Of a DNA stretch of 64,000 nucleotides, positions 10,825-23,947 are shown piece after piece (positions within the stretch are counted from its first letter, which is position 1; every line of letters starts with the position of its first letter). Position numbers and translations under genes: made by a program. The notes beneath the pieces were generated by a model. It was not told the DNA's origin. It was given only the letters and a program-made list of their open reading frames with translations, and ran no database searches. Source of the DNA: Entomortierella parvispora (taxonomy: Eukaryota; Mortierellomycota; Mortierellomycetes; Mortierellales; Mortierellaceae); NCBI GenBank assembly GCA_963573315.1, contig OY752142.1, positions 2,542,001 to 2,606,000 of the forward strand, in the 5' to 3' direction.

Positions 10825-12712
10825 GGTCAAAGCCAGGTCGAGTCTTTTTGGGTCTTGTATCCAGGCACGGGTAAGGTGCCGAAGGGTGGGAGGGTGTCGC
10901 GGTTACAAGGCGGCCACAGTCTATGTGCACGCTGGATTTCTGGATTCTATTTTTTCTTTTCTGTCGGTACGTCGGAGAGGAAGGGAGCACAGGAAGAGGA
11001 AGAGAAGAGGAAGAGAAGAGGAAGAGAAGAGGGGGGGAAGAGGGGAAAAGGGGAACAGAAAAGAACGAGAGAGCAAATGGGCTGTGGGTGGTAGATGGAC
11101 GAGTCGAGGAGGGAAGGAACAGAGAGGTGGATGGATGCAAACGAATGCGAATGCGAATGCGAATGCGAATGCAACGAACGAGCAAAGGAGGGCCAAGGAA
11201 GGGAAGGAGGAAAGAGAGGTAGGAAGAGAGAAAGAGAGAGAGTAGAGTAGAGTAGAGTGAACGGACAAAGAGAAGAGAGCAATCCCCCTTTGTTCGTTCC
11301 TTCGCTCCTTGGTTCCTTGGTTCCTTCTTCGTTCCTTCAGCTTTTGGTTAATGCATTTCGACCAAATAAAGAAACGAAAAAAGAGCTTTCTTTCTTTCTT
11401 AGTTTCTTTGTAAATAGTCTACCTTGCCTTGCTTCTTCTTGCTTGCTTTTGGCTGCGTTCTCTTCTCTCCTTGCTCGGTGCCACTGTGGCTCGACTTTGT
11501 TCCTTGCGCAAGCACACAGGTGCTGCAGCCCTTTTTGACAGCCTTTCTGTTTGCTTGCACACAAGGGACGGGTCAAAGGGACCGACGGATGATGGATCGA
11601 CATGTTCACAGGACCTCTTGTTGCCCAGCAATTGCTCAATCCAACATCACATAATGCAGACTGCACCATCGCCGCCTTCCTGTCGTTCCTTTGGCTCTCA
11701 ACGTCGCCCTCCACGATTCATTCTCATCCCTCGACGCCTCGACGCTGTCGCGTGTGCTGCACAAGATAAAAAATGTAACGCGCGCTGTGCCAGTGTTTTT
11801 TTGTCCCTTTTTTTTTTCCTCCTCTTCTTCTTCTTCTTCACTGTTTTGGTCGTCTGGTGCACATCCCTTTTTTGTGCCCTCCACTGTTTTTCGTTCTCTT
11901 CTTCTTCCTCCTCTTTCTTCATTCAGGAGAAACCACACCCTCGATCTGTCCATCTGAGGATGTTATCTCCCCACATTCATTTGCATTTCTGTCTAATACT
12001 CTATAGGGCACACAACCTTTTCTTTTTTTTTATATCAAACAAGAAGGAGAAAAGAGGAGGTGGAGGTGGTGGTGGGTGGGTGGATGGTGGACAAAGCAAG
12101 AAAGCGACCTGTCTCTTTTACAAACCCCGGCTCGTGGCAAAAATGATTGGCTGTCCGCTGCCCGCCTCTACCCTCTGTCCTCAGTCCTCTATCAGTTCGT
12201 AGACTACTGTCACGGTCAATGGGATCATTGGCGTTCTTTACGTCGTCAATAGTCGTTGTTCTTTGATCTAGTTCTGGCGCGTCCTCTCCTTTTTACGCCA
12301 TCTCCCTCTCCCCTTGATCTTACCGGATACCCTTCCCTGACTGTTGTACTGTGCACTTTCAGCTTTCACCTGGGGAGACAATGGAGAGTGAGAGCAAAAA
12401 CCAAAAAAAAAAAAAAAAAAAAAAGTTTTTGAAATTCGCAGATCACTCTAACGATCCACTTCACTTTTTCTTTTTTTTCTTTTTCCAGGGGCAGGAGAGG
12501 CGCAATCCAGCGGCTAGAACCGAAACACGGAGGCAAAGAGGAGAATCAAACCGTCAGGGCAAAAGACAGACAGAGAAAAGAAAATGTTTTTTATTATCAA
12601 GTAGCAAAAAGCAAGGGTATCTCTCGCTTGTGAAGATAGAAACGAGGAAACAATGAGATCTTTGATGTGCCATTAAAAAAGAACAAGAAAGAGAAAAAAA
12701 GCCAAACTTTTT
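10825..12712. other. intergenic 1.9 kb, no gene supported
   Basis: This lies between the start of the attractin-like gene (minus) and the end of the calcium-ATPase gene (minus), so it holds the promoter of the former and the terminator of the latter. It is strongly purine/pyrimidine-skewed (10980-11060, 11800-11930). It carries a (GAATGC)5 repeat at 11143-11172 and a run of A at about 12403-12424. Several long open frames cover it, but they are built from F/S/C or R/G/E low-complexity runs and no domain is visible. Confidence 0.6.
11143..11172 (+). repeat. (GAATGC)5 tandem repeat
   Basis: Five exact hexanucleotide units in the promoter-side region of the attractin-like gene. Confidence 0.9.
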
Positions 12713-15700
12713 CTAGGATCTTCCAATTTGAGGCGTGCTTTGACGCGATCCCATCATACTTGTACGAGGGCTGGCATTTCCATATTCGGTCGCGCCAGAC
12801 AACCTTGGAGCCCATCCGGCGCCTATTGAAGTCGCGACCAAGGACGGGACCATGGCTCCCGCATGGAGTACATGACTTCCGCCCAGTTTCGGGTCCCCAT
12901 TCAATCGACCGCCTCGGAGAGCCTTGAAGACCGAAAGTTCCGACCTCACCCTCGTAATGGCCGAGTTCCACACCAAAACATCGCGGTTGGCTCCACCTGC
13001 AGACGTTACCGATCCCGGAATCGAGCTCACACGACCAATCTCGTTCACAGTGCCACCGCTGAGACCGCCTCCCACGCCGCCGGTATAGTTCTCAAAGTTG
13101 GGAATACCTCCCGTAGGGGTTGTGGGACGATCGATCCAGTTCTTGAGTCCACAGAAGAGCTCATCCGGCAACAAGCGAATGATTACACCCACTGGGATCG
13201 ACAAGAGACCCAACAAGATACAGATCAACCATTGGATGCCATTCAACTTTTCCGTCTCAAAAGCCGCGCCTCCAAACTGGACAATGATCGCCTGGAACAA
13301 GACCATGATCACAAAGATCGCCAAGAAGTACTGGTTCCGATGGATTCCCGAAAAGATGTTAAGGTGATTATCCAAACGTCGACAGTTGACCTCGTTAAAG
13401 ATCTGGAGGAACACGAATGTGTTAAAGACCATCGTATCCAGTTCTTGCCGCTTGAATCCTTTGTACGCATCCGCAATCTTGGGATTCTCCTTCACACGGT
13501 CGGCCAGGTAGTCTGGAACCTCGTCATAATTTAAAATGTCCATGCCCGCGTACTCGAGCACAAATGTAATCGTCAGTTGCAAGATAGCCTGGCCAAGAAT
13601 CATCTTCCACATTGTAAAAGAGATCAGCGGAGCCGTTCTAGGCTCTGGTTGACGGTCAAGCAAGTCCGGAGTTGGGGGGTCTGTTGCGAGAGCCAAAGCG
13701 GCCAAGGTATCCATGATCAAATTGACCCAAAGCAGCTGCACTGCCGACATGACGGGCTTTTGCTTATCAGACACCACGGCCGTCACAAAGGTGAGGATGA
13801 CAGCTGTCACGTTGACTGTGAGCTGGAACTGCAAAAACTTCTTGACCGCATCGTTGACAGCACGACCCCAGAGAATGGCCTTGACAATACTGGAAAAGTT
13901 GTCGTCCATGAGGATAATAGCCGAAGCCTCCTTGGCGACCTCGGTACCGGCAATACCCATCGAGAATCCGACATCCGACATCTTGAGCGCAGGGCCATCG
14001 TTCGTTCCATCGCCTGTGACGGCGACAATCTCACCCATAGCCTTGAGTCGACCCACTAGAATCTTTTTATCCTCGGGACTGGAACGAGCCAAGACTTGGA
14101 GACGAGGAATGACAGCATCCATCTCCTCACCGCTTAACGCTCGGAACTTGGGTCCCTCCATGATAATACCGCCTTGAGTATAGATGCCGCACTGGGTCGC
14201 AATCGATTTCGCAGTCAAGATATTGTCTCCGGTCACCATGCGGACAAAGACACCGGCTCTCTGGCAGGCCAACACGGCCTCTGGGACACCGTCACGTAGA
14301 GGATCCTCAATACCAACAACACCAATGAGTGTCAAGTTGCTCTCAGCCACGGCCGCAAACGGAACCTCGCCATCTTCGTTCAACTCGACACCGGCTGGGG
14401 GCCAAGACTCAAAATCGCGGTAGCCGATACCGATGGTTCGGAGAGACTGGGTCGCGTACGAGATGATGGTCTTGTGCACCTGGGTCTGCAAATCTCCAAC
14501 CAACTCTAGTTCAGTCAATTCAGCCATCCGATCCTTCTCTGAGAGCGGTTGATCGCCCGTACTCGCAATCTGCAAGACCTTGTCACAACGCTTCATGATG
14601 ATCTCGGAGGCGCCCTTGGCATGGAGTCGGTACTTGTTGGGCCCCATCTGAACAATCGTCGCCATGGATTTCCGCTCTGATGAGAATGGGTACAGGTGAA
14701 CAATCGGAGTGGCCTCCCGGAGTTGTCTATAGTCTGCACCGCCAATCTTTTTCGAAAAGTCTAACAGAGCCACTTCAGTCTTGGATCCAATAAAGGAGAG
14801 GTTACCCTTGTCGTCTTCACTTTCAAAGGCCGAAGAGTTGATTGCGATAGCCTCGTGCATCAATTGAGTCACAGAGTTGGGCAGGTTGTTGACAAGTTGG
14901 CTCATAGGGAAAGCGTGCCTGTTGATCGGGACGGCTGCGCGTGGGTTGCTTTCACCTTGGGGCACATCTGCGATAAATCGTGTGTTGAGTCCAAGTGTAC
15001 CGGCCACAATAGTCATTCTATACAAAAAAGGTGAAGGATCAGCAAGAGGTCTTGGCGGTATCTTCAATCACCCATCGGAACAATTCAAATATATCTTACC
15101 GATTTTGCGTCAAGGTTCCAGTCTTGTCAGAACAGACCGTGGTTGCATTTCCCATCGTCTCGCAGGCAGCCAACACGCGGACCAAATTATTGTCCTTGAG
15201 CATCCGAGTCGTCGCAAACGCCAAGGCCAATGTCACCGCCAAGGGCAGACCTTCTGGCACGGCCACCACTACCACGGTCACGGCCGCGATCACAATATCG
15301 ACCAAGCTCTTCACAATCTCTGCTGAGGCTGGGGTTCCCTTGGACTTGAAGTTTACAAAGTATCGGATGACGAGAACAATCAACATGAGCAAGGCCGCCA
15401 AACTACCCAGCTTTGCAATACGCTCTGCCAAGTGGTTCAGCTTGACCTGTAAAGGCGTGTCCTCGGCCTCTGTCCGAAGAGACATCATAGTTTTTCCATG
15501 GAAACTGTTCTGACCCACGCCTGTGACCACATAGAGTCCCACGCCCTCCAATACTTTTGAACCAGAGATGATGAAAGGGTCAACTCCATGGACACCATGT
15601 TCAGGTTCTGCAATGACTTCAATGCCTTCGTGGTTGGTCTGGATCTTGCTCTCTCCCGCATGTTCTCCCGCACGTGATGCGGCCTCGGCTTCCTGGAGTT

Positions 15701-17254
15701 TCTTAAGTTCCTCAAAGGTGACCTTTTTGACTGCATCCGATTCTCCTGTCATGGCCGACTCGTCGCATTTCAAGTTGTGTCCTCCAAGATAGATACCATC
15801 GGCAGCGATCACATCACCAGGTTCGAGGTGGAGGATATCGCCCACAAGAACATCGTACACTGAAAGAAGGACCGTCTCTCCGTTTCTCAAGACCTAAAGC
15901 GTTGGTTTCGAGGGGGGGAAGGGGGGGTTAAAAAAGGTCAACATCATCAACTGTATGATACAAAAATGGATTGTCATTCCACATTCCATCTCAAACTCAA
16001 GTCAGTTTCCTTCTTCTATTCTTTCACACTGTATACCTTGACTTCACGATCTTCCTTCTTTGCGTTCAGCTTGCGGAATTGAGCCTCTTTTTGGTAATCG
16101 TTAATAGAGCCGACCATAACGACAATGATGACAGCGACCAGGATAGCAACTCCCTCGACCCAGGAAATCTTTGGGTCGGTGGCATAGTAGGAAGTAAAGT
16201 CACGGTTGAAGCGCTCTGTAGGCTCGTGCTTCATGCCGTAATCCTCATAGATCCCCAGGGCAATCGAAACAATAGCAGCGACCAGAAGCAGGATCTAGAA
16301 GATGGACAAAGGACAAAAGACAAACGGCAGAGGCAGAGGCAAAAATAGAAAAGGCAAAGCAACGGGAAAAAGAAAAGAAAAGGGTTAGGACACAAGGGTG
16401 TTTCACCAGACGCGTCGGGACCGCGTTCAGGGCGCGATTTCATCTCCGCCTTCCTCATGCCAAGGCGACGCACAAAACAGAGATGCAGACGGGTCATTCG
16501 GTCATGGGCCATGGGAAGGAAAGGAAATCTTACCAAGATCTTTTCCTGTAGGGCTATCCACATTAGCTGAAAGATGGACTTTGGCTTCCGCTTTGGCAAT
16601 ACATTCCGTCCAAAGAATTGCTCTCGATCTTGGAATGAAACCGACGAAACATCACCTTGACCTTTGCAAGTCGGAGCATCGACTTTTTTAGCCCCATCCG
16701 CCACCACCCGGTCTAAATGAGTGTTGCCGGACGTTGTTAATCCTCGAACAGGGTCTGCATGCAACCCGGCTAGAATGCCTTCTACTCCTCCACAGGCTTC
16801 TAGTTTCTCTGGTGACTTTGGGTCAATCAGATTCATGAGATCCTCGGGGGTGAATGAGAATGGCCCATGCACTGCAGGTGGAGGATCCACGAGTTGTTTT
16901 CCTTGAAGGTCCTGCACCCCCTCTTTTTGAGGAGGAAGGGGTTGCTGTTGTTGGTAGACTTGTCGTTGACCCAAAGACGGCTGGTTGCAGTCCACACCAT
17001 CATGACTATCGCCAACACCATCACCATTCCACTGTGGAGGGCCCGTCGTAGAGGAAACAGTGATGGGTTGTGATGATGAAGAGTAGTCGGTTGCAGTAGA
17101 GGAAACATTCAAGTTGCTACCATAGATCGGACCATCGACGGCTTCTTGACCAAGTTGTTGTTGTAGTTGTTGTGGTTGTTGTTGTTCTTGTTGTTGTCGC
17201 TGTTGTTGTTGCTGTTGCTGTTGCTGTTGTTGTTGCTGTTGTTGTTGCTGTTGT

Positions 17255-17301
<47 letters not shown>

Positions 17302-17382
17302 ATTTGCCAATTGTTCCAATTGTTGCTGTGGTGGTGGTGGCGGTTCTTGGGCAGGGTTGCCCTCACCGGGTACGTTGCTCAT
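12713..17382 (-). CDS. PMC1: P-type Ca2+-transporting ATPase, PMCA/Pmc1 type, 1401 aa
   Basis: Exons 16534-17382, 16037-16294, 15100-15893 and 12713-15017 join in phase into 1401 residues. It is a P2B-type pump that moves Ca2+ out of the cytosol, in fungi usually into the vacuole. The first ~280 residues are disordered, with a proline run, a polyglutamine tract of about 35 residues (from about residue 28) and an autoregulatory-looking RKPKSIFQLMW segment before TM1. Family motifs seen: TM1 with AAIVSIALGIYEDYG, the actuator motif TGESDAVKK, the phosphorylation motif CSDKTGTLT with D625 as the acceptor, and the hinge motif TGDGTNDGPALK with the Gly typical of PMCA rather than Ala. TM4-TM10 follow, with NLIMDTLAALALATD, which contains Ca2+-coordinating Asn and Asp. 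The C-terminus is ~150 residues of Gly/Ser-rich sequence. Assignment to PMC1 is by family type; orthology is inferred. Confidence 0.93.
17178..17300 (-). repeat. CAG/CAA repeat encoding polyglutamine in the calcium ATPase
   Basis: About 120 bp of mixed CAG and CAA codons on the minus strand near the start of the pump. The mixing of codons should make it more stable than a pure CAG run. Confidence 0.92.
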
Positions 17383-19661
17383 ACCTGGCTACAGATATTT
17401 TTATAGAAATGTGTGGATTTTTGGGGGTGTGGCTAAGTAAAATGGTGCAGGAGGCTAGGAGGAAGAGGAAAGAGGGGGGCCTGAACGGATGAAGGGGATG
17501 GGAGAGAGAGAGAGAGAGAGGGGGGGGGGGGGGTGGATCTTGGACTAAAGCACTGCACTGTTGTGTTTTCGGTCCAAAACTATAGCCTTTCGGGATGGGA
17601 GAGAGTTTCTTTCCTGCGGACTACCTGAGCCAGAAGAGTGGAAGAAGGGGTGTTTGATGACTAGAGATCAAAAGGAAAAGATAGTAATGTACCCGGAAGA
17701 ACAAAAAAAAACGGGCAGTTGTGAGGAGGGGCAAGGTAGGGCAGTAGAGTCTCAAGGTGGCGATAGGAAAAGATAAAAAAAACCAGGAGGGTAAGGGCGG
17801 CAGAAAAGGATGTGTGGATCCTACGCCGGAACAAAAGAATGGGGGAGAGAGTGAAAAAGAAGTTGAAAGAGAAAGAAACAAAGAAAGAGAAAGAGAGAGA
17901 GAGAGAATGGAACGCAGGTTGGATTGGGAATGAACGACCAGAGGGAGACCTGTACTGGAGGGGCGCAAGTGAAAATAAACTGTGCAGTATGGAGATACAA
18001 AGGATGATCGAGTGGCAAATCTGAATGCACGAAGAGGGGGGAAAGAGAGAAAGAGAAAGACGAAGAGGAAAGAGTTGGAGGATGGAGGAAAAGAGAGGGG
18101 GCCTGGCCATTGCAAGGACGCGATTTTTATTAATGCGCCGTTTTTGCCTGCCTCTTCTATCCGTCATCGGCGAGACCAAATCAAGGGTTCCTCCTTACCC
18201 GGGATTTGTCAAGTTTTTGCCCGACCAACAAGAGCGAGACGCATGGACCAGGGTTCCCCCTTTGGCCTCTCTTGCCTTGCGAATGATACTACGAGCATTC
18301 GATTTTGAGTCCTTGGCTTTTCGAAAATAGAAGCAAAAGAAGACAAAGAAGGTCGCTAGTAAATCTGTGGCCCTCCAACTGAACACCACATTGCCGCATC
18401 GGCTCATCATGCAGTCGGAGCATGCCCGAAAAAGGCCCAATAATCCAAAACAGCGAGACCTCTCTTTCTTGCCTGGGTCCTCGTGCCACGTCCCAATCGA
18501 CCGCGTGCCGCACCCCGACTTGGCGATTAGCCCCCCAGGAAGAGCAAACCTTGCATCCTTATTGACAATGTACGCCCCGAGAGCAGCCCAAAAGTACAGC
18601 CACCTAACCATCTCTTGTCTTCCTCGTCTTCTCGTCCTTCCAAGGAAGATGCAATCAAGTGTCGTCAGTGTCGAAAGAGTATTTTTATTCTTGCTGCATT
18701 GCATGCACCAATGGCCAGGACGTCTGAGCACATGCGAAGAGGCATGAAAGGGTGTCGAGGGGTTGAGTGGGGGTGGTGGGGGCACTGTAGTGGGGGGAAG
18801 GCGGAAACTTAAGATGGCTCTCGCCCTTACCTCCTTTCCTGGTAAAGCTTTTCATTCGCTCGCGTAACTCATGGGGCGTCTGAGCGAGGATGCTTCGAGC
18901 GGGGCGTTTTTGCTGAAGAGCTGTTGCACTCAGGCCGCCTTCTGTCGTTCAAAATTAGACATTGTCCTTTCCTACTTTACTATTTACTATATTCAAGCCC
19001 GTGAATTAGTAAGCTTCTGTCCTGCGCGTAATTGTAATTTTGGCAATGGGTTTTCCCCCTTTTTCCAAACCCTAGAACCCGAAGGAGTGTGGCAACATTT
19101 TTCTTAAAGGATCCTGCAGTCGACTTTTTTCTTTTTCCGCAAGGATTTCCTGCAGGGCAGGGCGTTCGTCTCTCCTGAAATGCAAAGTCGCCTTTATCGA
19201 TCCTGGAAGAATGGCAAAGACCCACCTTTGCCATCCGCAGGAGGGATCGAGGTCTCTATAAAAAAACAAAAAGAGTTCTAAAAGTGGTGCCAAAGTGTCA
19301 TGCCTACCTTTCGACAACATCAGCCCGATTTTTCATCGCCAAATCGAACATGGATCTCGTGGTTTTCTAGGGCAGGTTTCAAAAGTGTCAGAAACTAGGA
19401 CCGATTATCATGGACACTGGATACCACATCTTGGATACCACATTTGAATGGAGGGAGGAAGGGGGGGGACAGATGCTGGTTGCGAGAACCAGATGCAGAG
19501 GAGCGAGCCCTTGTTTGGCTTCGATTGGACGGTGGGTTGGTTGATCTCTTTCTCTTGATGATGTAGTGTTTTCCGCATCAAAAAAATGAATAAAATAGCT
19601 GATGACCGAACCATGATAAGTAAAGACTGGCGTTTATGGATAAAGGTGAAAAGTATGGCTC
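17383..19661. other. intergenic 2.3 kb, no gene supported
   Basis: This holds the promoter of the calcium-ATPase gene (minus) and the 3' flank of the Egh1-like gene (minus). 17500-17532 is (GA)n followed by a G run, and 17840-18100 is purine-rich. A non-repetitive open frame exists on the minus strand (18195-18785), but I see no domain, no paralogue and no splice continuation. Confidence 0.55.
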
Positions 19662-22600
19662 TTACATGATCCCGCACATACAGCCAGAGGGACCCTCCAC
19701 CTTGTTGCTGTCTTTCTGCTCTGCAGATCCCGAGATCTTCATGATTGGGCTCGATGCTCTCCTGCGAAGGACGCCACCCACCTCTATATCTGACCGCGCA
19801 TCCGTACCTCCCAAGCTCTGTTTCGATTGCTTTCTCGTCACAGCTGTAGTAGGGCCACTCATAGCCTTGATCCGGAGAGAGTGCACCGCACCTGGCTCCA
19901 TGTCCTTGTGTCTATAGTACAATGTCTGACGTTCCTTCACATACCGCCAATCTCCATCACTGACCAAAATCTCCAAACCGGCATCGTCATAATGATAGGA
20001 AGGGATAAAGATTTCCGTCTCAAACGCCAGCGTTGTGCCCTCGGGAGGATGTCCAACCCAGAGGGAGCTCTTGTCTTGTAGTTCTTTCTCCACAACTCCA
20101 GCTACGTCTTCCTGGCTGCCCGTCAATGTAGAATCGCTCGAATCTGCAGATTTGGAGGACATCAAGGACTGTTCTGGCGTCGACACATGGACAATAGGAA
20201 CAGGTGTCTGAAGATAGTTGCGGAACCGGAAAGTGTACTGGAGGGTAACAAAATCAAATTCGCTCGACAATGGCTCTCCTGCAACCTTGGCAGCATAGGG
20301 TCGCTAATCAATCATTAAAGAGGGGGAACGTGGAGCGGTCTTCTGTTAGAATCCTCCTAACAAAGATGACACACTTCAAAGGCAACAGGATCGAAAAGAG
20401 TGTCTCTCGTCATTTAACCCACCACAACAGCATCAAGAGCACGCCCTCCGATATGATGGACATGATCCCGGCCATCATCCGATTCTTCATGGTCAAAACT
20501 AAAGTATGCTCGGTCAAAGGGTGAGTCATCCTCAACGGCCAAAGTCTCAATCTCGTTGTCGCTGTCCTTATTGCTAACATCAGTATCGTCATCCAGAGGA
20601 ACCCTATTCTCTAGTGCCGCCCTTTTCATAACCTCCTTGGCGAAATTAGGTGCTTGCTGACGCAGGGATCCAACGGGCGAGTCGCCTGAAATTTTGGGAG
20701 AATCCAGCGAAAAAATGGAAAAGTCCTCTCCGTTCCAATGGTCTCCGTGGGTATTGTCGTTGGTCGTATTGTAGTTCCAAAGACTATTAGCGATTACAAA
20801 GGTTGGGAACATTGACTTGTTAGATGCACATGCCGATGGTGGCGTTTCAGGTGGCCATGCAATAAGGTCGACCAAGTCTTACGTAAAGCTAAGAAGGTTG
20901 GACTCCATTGCCGAGAGGACTGCATCTAGGAATTTTGCGTGATATCCATAGTCACCGCTCAAGAAAGCCTGTCGCTGATTAATGTCCATGGGGATACCAC
21001 ACTCCCCAATTAGACATGGTTTGTCGCCCACGTTCTGTAATCCATAGTTGAGCACGTTGGCGAGTTGGCCTCTGTAGTTCTTCTTCGCGCCCTTGATGCC
21101 AAAATAGGTTGCAGAAATAACATTCTTTCCCTAGGTTCATTCATTACACGAAGAAAAGGTGTGATCGTTAGCGACTGTGGTATTTTAAGTCGTGCTCTTG
21201 GATGAGCCCCCTTCCACTCCCCCCCTCTCCTCTTTAATTCAAAACGGAGCATTCTCTCACCTTGCTTAGACCTTGGACATCGTGGGTAATACGTCCATCG
21301 AACGACTTGTTGAAAATCGAATGTAGATCGTACCAATGAGGAGCGTAGACAATGTTCTCCTCATGATCACCGGCTTCCCAGATGGGTGCAGGTTCGTTCG
21401 GAATAGGTCCCACAAAGACAAAGGCCGAAGGCAATACACTTTGGATGGCATGTGAGTACTTGTTCATAAAGTCGAGGTAGAAACGCGTAAAGTCGATTTT
21501 CTCGCCCGTGATAGGATGTGTCGTAAAATAGTCGGGTCTGTCCAATCGAGGCTCTCCTGTTTTGGGATTCACACTCCAGACGCCATGCTGCTTCCAAAGA
21601 CACTCGCCGTCAAGCCAAGCAGAGTCCTTTTGAGAGTTGATGATCCTCGTCTTTTGCTTCTTGGTCGGGAAAGGCCAAGACTTGACCCACACTTCGATGG
21701 GCAAAGGCATACCATCTCCGAGGGCGAATGACTCCAGGGCAGAGGGTGAGTCTCCAAAAAACAAGTTTGAGTTGAAGTCATATCTCTTAAGATTCTTCAG
21801 GCCGACGTATCCGGGGCTATAGATGGCCATAGGCAGGTTAGGGGTCTTTCTTTCATTGAAAACATTCGAACGACGCGCCGCGTTTTGACGAGGACACTTA
21901 CTGTGGTTCATTCATGACCTCGAATCCGATGACGGAGTCCAAATGGCTCAATCGACTGAACACAAAGCAAAATGTTAGGGGGAGCTGCAAAGAAGGCCAA
22001 AAAAAAGAAATTGATGAATGTGCGGCGTAGTTCGTACCTGGCCAAGTGCTGATAGCATTCAAGGTATCGGTTTTGCAAAAACTGTTGGATGGACTCGCCC
22101 TCGTACATCTTGTTGGGGGCAAAAGTGTCTCCTGCCCAAAAGAGGGTAAACATGGTACTGGCGGCGAGTTTTGTATAGTTGGTGGGCCAGACCATGGGTG
22201 GGGAATCACCTGGGAACTGGTTTGTGTTGTGGACATAGGCTGCTCCTGTGGTCTTGAATTTTGTCAGATCCATTCCGGCCACTTCAAATGTCCATCCAGG
22301 AGCTCCCGATCCTCCTGAGAATCGGGACCAGCAATCTTGGTGGGGATCAATGAAGCACTTGATCCCGTACTTTGGCATGATCTTGATCAGCTCAATTAAA
22401 GAGTCAATGAACTTTTCGTCATAGATGCCACTAGCAGGATGATTCAAAAAAAAAAAAAAAAATGCTTTAGCCGTCTTGTAAACAGAAAGGCTTCCGTTTT
22501 CAGGAATGTGGCGGACCAAAAAAAAAAAAAAAAAAAAAAAAGATGGTTGCACGATCGAAAACAATAATCAACTCAAAGAGAGCACTGGGCAACAAGGGAT

Positions 22601-23566
22601 GCGTGTCTCCCTTGCCGCAGAAATGAATTGCCGGGAGAATCTCTGAGCCTTTGCTCAAGTTTGGAGACAGATCGCACGGTGGAAGATTAAACATTGAGTC
22701 CAAAAGAACGAAACGAAAAAAAACAATAAAAATAAGACAGCCTTTCCTTAGGCCGATCGCCCTGTGGAAGGATGACCCTTTCACTTTCACGACTGACTGA
22801 ATGACTGACTGACTGACTGACTGACTGACCGACTGTCTGACAGCCTGGCTTTGTTTTCTTTCAACTAAACTTACGGTCCAGAGTGCTCGAGTGCCTCCCA
22901 TGGCACGAGCATGCGCACAAAGGTCAGACCCCATCTCTGCAATCGAGAAAAGTGCTCGTGTGCCTGATCGAGGGGGAAGGGTCGGCCGAGAAAGCAGACG
23001 TTTCGGTGGTCAAAGAAGCCTTCGTTGAGATGTGAGCTGCCGTTGGGCGTGGTGGGCAGCTTGGAGTTTCCACACAGGTTGACGCCACGGAGAAGCAGGG
23101 TCCGGTTCTGCGAGTCCCTGAACCAGCGGCCATGGGACGTGATCCGCCCGCCCGAGTACCAGTCGTGTGCCTTGCCCGCGGGTCTGACGGACGTGCCTCC
23201 TCCAGGGCGCCGACTCTGACTCCGACTGAGCGACCTTCTAGTCGAGGACGGCGACGATACCCCTGGGTTGTTGGTCTTTGCCTGCTGGCTTTCCAGGTCT
23301 GCATCTGTGTTGGAACCGGTCCTGGGTCTTGGAGTCTGGTCGTCGTCGTCGTCATCCTCGGTGGAGGCATAAGAGGACATGGAGGAGAACGAGTTGGTGT
23401 GCTTGAGTTCCTGAGGTCGAAGGTAGCTGTGGTTGTGGTGGTGGTGGTGGCGAAAGGAGACAGTGGGGTCGTCGCTGTCTTGTAGAAGCTCAGTAAGGGG
23501 AGGAGAGTGCTCGTCCGAGGGGTCGATGATGACCTTTGGCAGATGGCGTTCATTAGTGGACATCAT
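19662..23566 (-). CDS. EGH1: GH5 steryl-beta-glucosidase / endoglycoceramidase-related enzyme (Egh1/EGCrP2 type), 981 aa
   Basis: Seven exons (22875-23566, 22038-22430, 21902-21955, 21261-21816, 20883-21130, 20423-20783, 19662-20303) join in phase into 981 residues. The enzyme family hydrolyses ergosteryl-glucoside and glucosylceramide. Seen: a Ser/His/Asp-rich N-terminal extension of about 140 residues, then RGVNLCGNSKLP, FVRMLVPWEALEHSGPG, IDPHQDCWSRFSGGSGAPGW, FEVMNEPHPGY (E378, acid/base) and LIGECGIPMD (E608, nucleophile). A C-terminal beta-rich region (FDFVTLQYTFRFRNYL) follows. The last four residues are CGIM, which fits a CaaX prenylation box. The start was placed at the double ATG (23566), because the frame upstream is low-complexity pyrimidine-rich leader; an earlier ATG with a signal-like stretch is possible but less likely. 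The gene is head to head with an MFS transporter gene. Confidence 0.92.
22791..22837 (+). repeat. (GACT)n repeat in intron 1 of the Egh1-like gene
   Basis: Tetranucleotide repeat with a few interruptions. A similar tract occurs in an intron of the neighbouring MFS gene (25681-25725). Intron 1 also has two long A runs on the plus strand (about 22447-22461 and 22519-22541). Confidence 0.85.
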
Positions 23567-23903
23567 TGTGATGGCACGAAGAAGGAGTGGGGAGGAGGAG
23601 GAAAAGACAAAAAGATGGATCGGAATGAAAAGAATGAAGGATGGAGATGTGAAAAAGGGGGAGAAGGAGGAGGAGGAGGAGAAGGTAAGAGAGGAAGAAG
23701 AGAGGAAGAGAGAGAGGAGAGAGAAAGAAAGAGAGCAGGACCTTGTCAAACTGCAGAACAGCACCACTAGAATAGACAGGAGCCATGCAGAAGAGAGCAT
23801 TCTCTTTTTTTTCTTTTTCAGTGTCCATCTGGCTCTTTCTTTCTTTCTTTCTCTCTCTCCCTGGAATACGACCTTGGGCTGGCTCGCGTGTGGCGTGTCT
23901 GTG

Positions 23904-23947
<44 letters not shown>

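Noticed and set aside
11429-12202. 257-codon plus-strand open frame
   Set aside because: Composed largely of F/S/C/L runs from pyrimidine-rich DNA; typical of a spurious frame.
18195-18785. 196-codon minus-strand open frame of ordinary composition in the large gap upstream of the calcium ATPase
   Set aside because: No domain, paralogue, convincing start context or splice partner; the opposite strand is also open over much of it.
22791-22837. Regularly spaced GACT repeat considered as a CRISPR-like array
   Set aside because: It is a 4-bp microsatellite without spacers, in a eukaryotic intron.
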